Assembly (NCBI RefSeq): GCF_040361435.1
Contig: NZ_APNL01000024.1
Coordinates: forward strand, 1 to 35,158
DNA from: Salinisphaera sp002433465
Lineage (GTDB): Bacteria > Pseudomonadota > Gammaproteobacteria > Nevskiales > Salinisphaeraceae
DNA: 35,158 bases
Reading direction: 5' to 3'
The notes beneath the pieces are model-generated. The model worked only from the letters and a program-made list of their open reading frames with translations, was not told where the DNA came from and ran no database searches. Positions 7,477 to 13,837 of the stretch are shown here, piece by piece. Made by a program: the position numbers and the translations under genes. Position 1 is the first letter of the stretch, and every line of letters starts with the position of its first letter.

Positions 7477-8685
7477 ATGAGCGACGTCAATAAAGTAGTG
7501 CTGGCCTATTCCGGCGGCCTGGATACCTCGGTCATCCTGAAATGGCTTCAGGACGAGTACGACTGCGAAGTCGTGACCTTTACCGCCGATATCGGCCAGG
7601 GCGAAGAACTCGATGAGGTCCGCCCCAAGGCCGAGAAGCTCGGGGTGCGGGAAGTCTTCATCGACGATCTGCGCGAAGAGTTCGTGCGCGATTTCGTCTA
7701 CCCGATGTTTCGGGCCAATGCGATCTACGAGGGCGAATACCTGCTTGGTACCTCGATCGCGCGGCCGCTGATCTCCAAGCGGCTGGTCGAGATCGCGCGT
7801 GAAACCGGCGCCGATGCGATCGCCCATGGCGCTACCGGCAAGGGCAATGATCAGGTGCGCTTCGAATTGTCGGCCTATGCTCTGATGCCGGGCATCAAGG
7901 TGATCGCGCCGTGGCGCGAGTGGGAGTTGAATTCGCGGGAGAAGCTGCTCGCCTATGCCGAGGAAAACGGCATCGACATCCGCAAGAAGGCGGACGGGGG
8001 GTCGCCGTATTCCACCGACGCCAACGCGCTGCATATCTCCTACGAGGGCGGGGTGCTCGAAGACCCGTGGACGCCCGCCGAGGATTCCATGTGGGAATGG
8101 AGCGTGGCACCGGAAGAGGCGCCCGACGCGCCCCAGGAAATCGATCTCACCTTCGAAAAAGGCGATATCGTGGCCATCGACGGCGAACGGTTGACGCCTT
8201 ACCAGGTGCTCGCACGGCTCAACGAACTGGCGGGCGCACATGGCATCGGCCGAATCGACATCGTGGAAAACCGCTATGTCGGCATGAAGTCGCGGGGCTG
8301 CTACGAAACGCCCGGCGGCACGGTCATGCTGCGTGCGCACCGCGCGATCGAGTCGATTACGCTGGATCGCGAAGCGGCCCACCTCAAGGACGAGCTGATG
8401 CCGCGCTATGCCAAACTCATCTACAACGGCTACTGGTTCTCGCCCGAGCGCGAGATGCTGCAGGCAGCGATCGACAGATCGCAGGCGCACGTCAACGGCA
8501 CGGTGCGGGTGAAGCTCTACAAGGGCAGTGTATCCATCGTGGGCCGTGCCTCGGAAAGCGACAGCCTGTTCGACGAGGCGATCGCCACGTTCGAGGATGA
8601 TCGCGGCGCCTACGATCAGAAGGATGCCGCCGGCTTCATCCGTCTGAACGCGCTGCGGCTGCGCCTGGGGCATCGCCAGCGCTAG
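7477..8685 (+). CDS. argG: Argininosuccinate synthase
   Basis: The 402-residue cytoplasmic enzyme joins citrulline and aspartate with ATP, the penultimate step of arginine synthesis. The N-terminal PP-loop AYSGGLDTSVIL (residues 9-20) binds ATP. Further family blocks include ARPLISKRLVEIA, AHGATGKGNDQVRFE, KADGGSPYSTDANALHISYEGG and the C-terminal YNGYWFSPERE. Length matches the short bacterial type (about 400). The ATG follows closely after a good -10 element. The gene stands alone, with a Rho-independent terminator 24 bases downstream. Confidence 0.97.
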   Translation: MSDVNKVVLAYSGGLDTSVILKWLQDEYDCEVVTFTADIGQGEELDEVRPKAEKLGVREVFIDDLREEFVRDFVYPMFRANAIYEGEYLLGTSIARPLISKRLVEIARETGADAIAHGATGKGNDQVRFELSAYALMPGIKVIAPWREWELNSREKLLAYAEENGIDIRKKADGGSPYSTDANALHISYEGGVLEDPWTPAEDSMWEWSVAPEEAPDAPQEIDLTFEKGDIVAIDGERLTPYQVLARLNELAGAHGIGRIDIVENRYVGMKSRGCYETPGGTVMLRAHRAIESITLDREAAHLKDELMPRYAKLIYNGYWFSPEREMLQAAIDRSQAHVNGTVRVKLYKGSVSIVGRASESDSLFDEAIATFEDDRGAYDQKDAAGFIRLNALRLRLGHRQR

Positions 8686-8708
8686 AACGGCCTATCCGTC
8701 GGCATGAA

Positions 8709-8740
8709 GAAACGCGTCGTTTTAACGGCGCGTTTTTTTT
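8709..8740 (+). terminator. Rho-independent terminator of argG
   Basis: AAACGCGTCG pairs with CGGCGCGTTT (ten pairs with one G-U) around a TTTTAA loop, and the 3' arm runs into a tract of eight T. It starts about 24 bases after the argG stop codon. Confidence 0.9.
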
Positions 8741-8998
8741 GCCCGATGGGCGCAAGCCGCATCGCGTTCGGCCGTTATTTGTAGCTCGACAGGCCAGTAC
8801 CGACTTCGCCTCGAGAGTTCGAGTCAGTAACGCCCGACTTGAAGGGTGATCGAGGTGCGCTAGTAATGGTGCGTCTGGTCGGCGACGTCATGTATCGCGC
8901 CAAGCGCTATCGAAGAACCGCAGCCGCCATTAAAATGGCGCGCGCCAAACGGATCGATGCGCATATCGCATCGACTTTTTACTGCAAGAGTGCACCCC
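8741..8998 (+). promoter_or_regulatory. Leader region of the MFS gene with a palindrome and a terminator-like hairpin
   Basis: Two structures stand out in this 258-base non-coding stretch. CGCCATT-AA-AATGGCG at 8925-8940 is a perfect 7-base inverted repeat, suitable as a repressor site. TCGATGCG-catat-CGCATCGA at 8954-8974 is a perfect 8-bp hairpin followed by CTTTTT, so it resembles a short terminator 19 bases before the chosen MFS start. If transcription starts upstream of it, it could act as an attenuator. No convincing -35/-10 pair was seen. Confidence 0.4.
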
Positions 8999-10345
8999 AT
9001 GGGCCAGGTGGTCATCTCGCTGGCGGCGATGTTTGCCAGCCTTACCCTGTTCATTGCCGGCACGTCGCTGCTGACCACGGTCGTGGCCGTCGAGCTCGGC
9101 TCAGATCAGCTGTCCACGCTACAGATCGGCCTCATTCTGGGTTGTCATAGCGTTGGCTTCGTCATCGGTTCGCTGTTCGCGACGCGGCTCGTGCGACGCG
9201 TGGGTCAGGTACGTTCGTTTGCGGCCTTTGCGGCCGTGGCCTGTTCGGCTTCGCTGATCCACCCGCTGTTTTTCGACGGCGCACTCTGGGCAGTATTGCG
9301 TGTGCTGGTCGGCTTCTGTGCGGCCGGGCTGATCATGGTGCTGGAAAGCTGGATTTCCGGGCGTGCCACGCACGCGATTCGCGGGGCGCTGCTGGGCATC
9401 TATCAGGTCGTGTTCTTCTTTGCCGCCGCGCTCGGCCAGTATCTGGTGTCGCTGGGTGAAACCGACGACTACCCGATCTATACCATCGTGGCCATTCTTA
9501 TCGTGATGTCGCTGGTGCCCTTGGCGTTGACCCGCTCGGAAGCACCGGCGCCGGATGCCGCTACCCGGCTGAGGTTTCGCCAGCTCTATGCGTTGTCGCC
9601 CAGTGGCCTGCTGGGCGGTATCGCCGGCGGCGCGCTGGTGGCCGGCTTCAGTACGCTCGCACCGGTGTATGCGAGCGATATCGGCATGAGTCTGTCGGAG
9701 GTTTCGCGCTACATGGCGTTCGCGGTGGTGGCCACCATGGTCGTGCAATGGCCGGTGGGCCGTCTGTCCGACCATTTTGATCGGCGTCTGACCATTGCCG
9801 TGGTCAGCTGTATTGCCACGGCGGCCGGTATCGTGGCCGCGGTCGCCGGCGCCACCGATATGCGGCTGCTCTATATCGCGACCGCGCCCTTGTTCGGCCT
9901 GGCGGCCTGTCTCTATCCGGTCAGCCTGTCGATGATCAACGACTATATGGACAGCGGTGACCCGATCGCGGCCAGCGCCGGGCTGCTGCTGGCCTATGGC
10001 GTGGGCACCTGTATCGGCCCGGTGGCGGGTGCACTGGCCATGCAGGCCCTGGGCCCGCCGGGGCTGTTCGCGTTTCTGGCCGGCGTTTTCGCGCTGTTTT
10101 CGCTGTTCGTATTCTGGCGTGGCTTTACCACGCCGTCGGTAGCGGTGGCCGAGCAGAGCCGTTTCGTGACCATCGTGGCGGCCAATACCAGTCCGGCGAT
10201 TCTGGAACTCGATCCGCGTCACGACCTCTATATGGAGACGCCGCATGTATTCGACGAGTTGCATGCGACGCGTGACGCGACCGATGCGCCGCCCGAGCCA
10301 AGCGGCGGCGAGTCGGCTGAAAACGCCGGTCGTCCGGGCGTTTGA
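8999..10345 (+). CDS. MFS transporter
   Basis: The 448-residue inner-membrane protein has about twelve hydrophobic segments, beginning VISLAAMFASLTLFIAGTSLL. The MFS signature after TM2 reads GSLFATRLVRRVGQVR, and the mid-protein repeat is VGRLSDHFDRR, both of G-x3-D/T-R-x-G-R/R-type loops. Layout and motifs resemble the YcaD-like / UMF-type subgroup; substrate cannot be told. A soluble, polar C-terminal tail of about 60 residues (SPAILELDPRHDLYMETPHV onward) is unusual in length. The ATG at 8999 is preferred over one at 8957 because the extra 14 residues would lie within the hairpin leader; AAGAG precedes it as a weak ribosome binding site. The gene is 69 bases upstream of the FKBP gene. Confidence 0.88.
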   Translation: MGQVVISLAAMFASLTLFIAGTSLLTTVVAVELGSDQLSTLQIGLILGCHSVGFVIGSLFATRLVRRVGQVRSFAAFAAVACSASLIHPLFFDGALWAVLRVLVGFCAAGLIMVLESWISGRATHAIRGALLGIYQVVFFFAAALGQYLVSLGETDDYPIYTIVAILIVMSLVPLALTRSEAPAPDAATRLRFRQLYALSPSGLLGGIAGGALVAGFSTLAPVYASDIGMSLSEVSRYMAFAVVATMVVQWPVGRLSDHFDRRLTIAVVSCIATAAGIVAAVAGATDMRLLYIATAPLFGLAACLYPVSLSMINDYMDSGDPIAASAGLLLAYGVGTCIGPVAGALAMQALGPPGLFAFLAGVFALFSLFVFWRGFTTPSVAVAEQSRFVTIVAANTSPAILELDPRHDLYMETPHVFDELHATRDATDAPPEPSGGESAENAGRPGV

Positions 10346-10414
10346 GCCAGATAAAAGCGACTTTTTCTCTTGGGGCCTTTAGCGTAGGCTTGCGGTTTCC
10401 AGAATTGGACATGG

Positions 10415-11287
10415 ATGATTTCAATGAAACGATATATGGCTTTGTTGGCGTGCCTGTTCGCGCTTACGGCATGCGGTAACCAGTCGGACGCCGACAACGC
10501 GTCGGCCGATGCAGGTGCCTCCAACGGTAACGACAGCGCCGCCAGCGCCGAAGGTGGCGATAGCGCCGCCAACAGCGACAAGGCCGGCGATTTCGACAGC
10601 GACAAGGCGCGTCGCAGCTATGCGCTGGGCATGGACATCGGCAATTCGCTCAAGGAGCTGCCGGTGGATATCCAGGTCGACGAGCTCTCCGAGGGCGTAA
10701 GCGACGTGGTCAGCGGCAAGGAAACGCGCCTGAGCCAGGACGAGCTCGATAGCGTTATGCAGAGCTTCGTCAAGGAGATGGAGGCCGCACAGCAGCAGAA
10801 GGCCAGCGAGCAGGCACAGAACAACCTCGAAAAGGGAAAGAAGTTCCTGGCCGAGAACAAGGACAAGGACGGAGTCAAGACCACCGATAGCGGTCTGCAG
10901 TACAAGGTGCTCGAAGAAGGGGACGGCCCCACGCCGAGCGCGGACGACAGCGTGACCGTGCACTACACGGGCAAGCTCATTGACGGCACGGTCTTCGACA
11001 GCTCGCGCGAACGCGGCGAGCCGGTGACCTTCCCGGTGGATGCGGTCATCCCCGGCTGGACCGAAGCGCTGCAGCTGATGAAGCAGGGCGCCAAGTACGA
11101 GCTCTATATTCCGGCCAAGCTCGCCTACGGCGAACGCGGCGCGGGTGCTCAGATCGGCCCGAACGAGACGCTGATCTTCGACGTCGAGCTGCTCAAGGTA
11201 GGCGGCGGCGAAGGCGACAATAGCGCGGGCAGCGGACAGGGCAAAGCCCAGCCCGACGCCAACGCCGACGCCGATACCAACTCGTAA
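10415..11287 (+). CDS. FKBP-type peptidyl-prolyl isomerase, lipoprotein (Mip/FkpA-like)
   Basis: The 290-residue protein has a lipoprotein signal with lipobox LTAC (Cys20), then a low-complexity Ser/Ala/Asp/Gly linker (21-58), an FKBP N-terminal dimerisation domain (about 60-155: KARRSYALGMDIGNSLK, then a long Gln/Glu/Lys-rich helix) and an FKBP C-terminal catalytic domain (about 165-262: VTVHYTGKLIDGTVFDSS, VIPGWTEALQLM, IPAKLAYGERG). It should assist folding of envelope proteins from a membrane-anchored position. After the domain comes a 28-residue Gly/Asp/Ala/Asn tail, not usual in FkpA. An in-frame ATG at 10424 is an equally good start; neither has a strong ribosome binding site. A clear terminator follows. 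Confidence 0.93.
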   Translation: MISMKRYMALLACLFALTACGNQSDADNASADAGASNGNDSAASAEGGDSAANSDKAGDFDSDKARRSYALGMDIGNSLKELPVDIQVDELSEGVSDVVSGKETRLSQDELDSVMQSFVKEMEAAQQQKASEQAQNNLEKGKKFLAENKDKDGVKTTDSGLQYKVLEEGDGPTPSADDSVTVHYTGKLIDGTVFDSSRERGEPVTFPVDAVIPGWTEALQLMKQGAKYELYIPAKLAYGERGAGAQIGPNETLIFDVELLKVGGGEGDNSAGSGQGKAQPDANADADTNS

Positions 11288-11322
11288 CGCGTGAGCGCGC
11301 GGCCTATCGGCCGCAGATAACG

Positions 11323-11355
11323 AAGCCGCCGGCAATCGTGCCGGCGGCTTTTTTT
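11323..11355 (+). terminator. Rho-independent terminator of the FKBP gene
   Basis: AAGCCGCCGGCA and TGCCGGCGGCTT form a perfect 12-bp stem with loop ATCG, followed by a run of seven T. It lies 36 bases after the stop codon. Confidence 0.93.
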
Positions 11356-11388
11356 GTGCGTAGAACCACGCGGGATGGCGGATTGTTG

Positions 11389-11669
11389 GGGCCCGTTAAC
11401 GCAAGCGCCAATCGTCGTCTCGCCTTCCGGGAATTCGCCAGGCCAGGCGCGAACAGAGACGTTCTGTGAGCCCAATGAACGGTGCGCAACGCTGCATCGT
11501 GGATTTTTCGAACGCATCCCGTCGGGACGCGCCCCCTGCGTGATTATTCAAGGTGCGCGATCCGGCATTGCAGCTCGCGCGTGTCGCAAAGCGACACCAC
11601 GCGCAGCGCGCATTGTCTTGCACGGAAAATGAGAGACGGGGCGGCGATTTCGTTCGCGGTAACAGGCCC
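11389..11669. mobile_element. MITE-like non-coding element, copy A
   Basis: About 281 bases without a credible gene, bounded by terminal inverted repeats: GGGCCCGTTAACGC at the left and, read inward from the right, GGGCCTGTTACCGC. The interior is shared with copy B at 13507-13750 in the same order and orientation: GCCAATCGTCG, GGAATTCGCCAGGC, TGGATTTT(T)CGAACGCA, TTGCAGCTCGCGC, GCGCATTGTCTTGCACG and TAACAGGCCCTG. Copy A is about 37 bases longer, largely through a small hairpin (GTGTCGC-aaa-GCGACAC, near 11580) that copy B lacks. No target duplication is evident. The following 11670-11801 shows nothing recognisable. Confidence 0.75.
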
Positions 11670-11801
11670 TGGTCCGGTACGGGAACCGCTGACTGCGTTC
11701 GTCGTTTTCCACGCCATCGAAAGACAGGCCGGCGCATGCGCTTCGTTTCTTTCAATGGCTTGATGGCCGGGTCAAAAGACGGCGCGGTGCAGGGCAGTGG
11801 T

Positions 11802-12368
11802 CTAGGAACGCTCGACGCGGCTATCGAAAAGGCGTTGCAGGTTGTTGCGCTCGAGCGCGGTGGGCCGCCGCCATAACAGTCCGTGGCGCGTGTGCCAGCG
11901 CACCGCCTGTACAAACAGCGGCGTGGGTGCCGGCCCGTTGGTCGCATCGGGGGCCGTCAGTTCAATACGAAACACCGTGCCGGTATGAAAAAGCGCCGCC
12001 CGCAGGCGCTCGCGCGGATCGCAGGCGCGTTCGATCCGTTGATGCACTTCGTCGAAAGCCTGGTGCAAGCTGGAGCGCAGCACGGCGGCGGCCGGTGGAC
12101 GCCCAGGGCCGGTCCAGCATAGCCATAGTCCGGCGATATCGGCATTCGACGCCTTCAGATCGTCGATGCCGACATCGAGGGCCCGCGTGAGCTCGTCCAC
12201 CAGTCGATCCCAGACCCGGCCGTTGCGTTCCCAGGCCTGGATGCGCCGCAGTCGCGACGCCGGTTTCGCGGATGCAAGCACGGCGTCGCCGAGTGCCTGC
12301 TGGGTCAAGCCACGCTGTTCGCGCCAATGGCGAATGCGCCCTGGATCGAGGGATATACTCTTCTTCAT
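11802..12368 (-). CDS. XRE-family helix-turn-helix protein
   Basis: The 188-residue protein starts MKKSISLDPGRIRHWREQRG. Residues about 8-72 form a Cro/CI-type HTH: IRHWREQRGLTQQALGDAVL, then IQAWERNGRVWDRLVDELTRALDVGIDDL. The insertion between helices 2 and 3 (ASAKPASRLRR) is longer than usual. The remaining 115 residues (LWLCWTGPGRPPAAAVLRSS onward) match no domain I recognise and may sense a ligand or dimerise. The start at 12368 is 14 bases after the stop of the solute-binding protein gene, so they form one operon; the open frame reaches back to 12419 inside that gene. As the second gene of an operon with twin operator-like sites it may be the autoregulator, but this is inference. Confidence 0.75.
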   Translation of the reverse strand: MKKSISLDPGRIRHWREQRGLTQQALGDAVLASAKPASRLRRIQAWERNGRVWDRLVDELTRALDVGIDDLKASNADIAGLWLCWTGPGRPPAAAVLRSSLHQAFDEVHQRIERACDPRERLRAALFHTGTVFRIELTAPDATNGPAPTPLFVQAVRWHTRHGLLWRRPTALERNNLQRLFDSRVERS

Positions 12369-12382
12369 CGCGACAATCGCGT

Positions 12383-13411
12383 TTAGTAGACGGGTCCGCC
12401 TTCCGTATCGAGGCTGCATTCAGCCAGCTCGTGGTGTTCGTTACAGCGAAGCTTCTTGAGCAGACGCTGCATGCGGTGGCTATACCATTGCTCCTGCCAG
12501 AGTCGCTCGCGCACGTCCCGAAACATTTGCCGGTAGCGCTCGGCACGCTCGGGTTCGATAACCACCCAGCGGTCGTAGGGCAAACGCGCTTCGGCCTTTT
12601 CCAGACGCTCGATCATGCGCGAGGAGAGGGTATTGGCGACCCAGCTACGCGAGCTCGGCCCGAAATCCGGGTCAAAACGGTTCTGGTGCACGACGATCTG
12701 GCCGGACAGCATGCCGAGCACGAAGTTGGCAATACCACCATCGGGCGTAATGCCGTGCTCAAGCTCGAGTGGCTCGTAGGCGATGGCCGGCGCATAGGTC
12801 ATATCGGCGCTGCCGTTGTTGAACAGCGGGCCGAGCGAGGCGATATCCGCAGGCACGGGGGACGCGCCGACCGCTTCCACCACCCGGCGCGAGGCGCGAT
12901 CGTAGGAAAGAATGGCGATGCGCTTGCCGGCCAGCCGGTCGAGGCTTTCCAGATTGCTGCGATCGCGGGCGAACAGAAACACCTTGCCCAGCGGCACGAC
13001 GCCGACCACTTCGTTACCGTTGGCCTGCATGAGGGGCGCCGCTTTGGGCGCTGCCATGGCCTTGATGGCACGACGCAGCGACTCGTAGCTTTGCAGGCCG
13101 CCGGCCATGTCGAGGCTGCCGGCAAAGGGCACCAGCGATCGGGTCCGCACGCCGGAGATTACGACCATGTCGCATTTGCCGGCCTTGAAATCGTTGGCGG
13201 CCACGGTTTCGTCGGTATACGCGCGGGCCTGAAGGGCGTAGCCCCAGTCCCGGGCCGCGACCGCATAGTCGGTGAACAGCTCGTAGACGAAGCCATCGGC
13301 CCCGACCGGATCGAACACACAGGCCACACGGCTCGGCTGGGCCTGAGCGAACGCCTGTGTGCATGCAAGAACACACATGGCGAAAAGGCCACGAACAACG
13401 AATCGTTTCAT
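12383..13411 (-). CDS. AdeT-like putative periplasmic solute-binding protein
   Basis: The 342-residue exported protein has a Sec signal peptide (MKRFVVRGLFAMCVLACTQA, cleavage likely after AFA at about 22). The mature part has a periplasmic binding-protein look: RVACVFDPVGADGFVYELF, then ARAYTDETVAANDFKAGKCD, then a hinge-like GKRIAILSYDRASRRVVEAV. The pattern VCVFD...G...YTDE.VAA.DFKAGKCD resembles the family around Acinetobacter AdeT1/AdeT2, annotated as putative solute-binding proteins; the aminoglycoside-efflux role once proposed for AdeT should not be transferred. No ABC or TRAP membrane partner lies nearby, so it is an orphan. The ATG at 13411 gives the signal peptide directly; the upstream in-frame start at 13477 lies within the promoter region. 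Confidence 0.75.
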   Translation of the reverse strand: MKRFVVRGLFAMCVLACTQAFAQAQPSRVACVFDPVGADGFVYELFTDYAVAARDWGYALQARAYTDETVAANDFKAGKCDMVVISGVRTRSLVPFAGSLDMAGGLQSYESLRRAIKAMAAPKAAPLMQANGNEVVGVVPLGKVFLFARDRSNLESLDRLAGKRIAILSYDRASRRVVEAVGASPVPADIASLGPLFNNGSADMTYAPAIAYEPLELEHGITPDGGIANFVLGMLSGQIVVHQNRFDPDFGPSSRSWVANTLSSRMIERLEKAEARLPYDRWVVIEPERAERYRQMFRDVRERLWQEQWYSHRMQRLLKKLRCNEHHELAECSLDTEGGPVY

Positions 13412-13430
13412 CGGATACGTTAAGTCTCTA

Positions 13431-13486
13431 TGTGAACAGTTGTACACATTAGAGTTGAAACGAGCCCAAGTCAACAACTGTTCACA
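13431..13486 (-). promoter_or_regulatory. Promoter between twin operator-like palindromes, upstream of the AdeT-like operon
   Basis: TGTGAACAGTTGT at 13431-13443 and its perfect complement ACAACTGTTCACA at 13474-13486 form a 13-base inverted repeat 30 bases apart. Each arm, with neighbours, is itself a near-palindrome centred on GT (TGTGAACA-GT-TGTACACA and TGTGAACA-GT-TGTTGACT on the minus strand). Between them the minus strand has TTGACT (13469-13474) and TAATGT (13446-13451) 17 bases apart, a plausible sigma-70 promoter. One site touches the -35, the other lies just after the -10, the layout of a repressed promoter. The start codon is 20 bases beyond the near site. Confidence 0.65.
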
Positions 13487-13506
13487 TCGTTGGCTGACGC
13501 GTTCTC

Positions 13507-13750
13507 GGGCCTGTTAAAGCTATCGCCAATCGTCGCGTTGCGAGGAATTCGCCAGGCTAGGCGCGAGGGCAGATGTTGGGTGAACCACCGACCGAGACGC
13601 AGTGCCGCATGGTGGATTTTCGAACGCACGTCGTTTGTACGCGGGCCCGTGCCTGATGATTCAGGGCGCGCGACCCGGCGTTGCAGCTCGCGCATTGTCT
13701 TGCACGAAAGAGGCCCGCGACGCGACGATTTCGATTGCGTTAACAGGCCC
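13507..13750. mobile_element. MITE-like non-coding element, copy B
   Basis: About 244 bases with terminal inverted repeats agreeing at 17 of 19 positions: left end GGGCCTGTTAAAGC, right end read inward GGGCCTGTTAACGC, both continuing to an ATCG. The interior follows copy A (11389-11669) in the same direction. No transposase frame. It starts 20 bases beyond the distal operator of the AdeT-like operon, so copies A and B bracket that operon as direct repeats about 1.8 kb apart. Confidence 0.78.
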
Positions 13751-13807
13751 TGACACGTACCCGCTGAGCGATCGCCGCAGCGCGAAGACGGCCTCGGCGC
13801 GCCAGTG

Positions 13808-13831
13808 GTCGCGGCCCGAGCGGGCCGCGAC
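13808..13831 (-). terminator. GC-rich hairpin just after pckA
   Basis: GTCGCGGCCC-gagc-GGGCCGCGAC is a perfect 10-bp stem located 6 bases after the pckA stop codon (minus strand). There is no T tract on the minus-strand 3' side, so it may stabilise the mRNA end or aid Rho-dependent termination rather than terminate alone. Confidence 0.45.
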
Positions 13832-13837
13832 TACGCA

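Noticed and set aside
7372..8673. 433-codon minus-strand frame opposite argG
   Set aside because: argG on the plus strand is unmistakable over its full length; the antisense frame has no recognisable domain.
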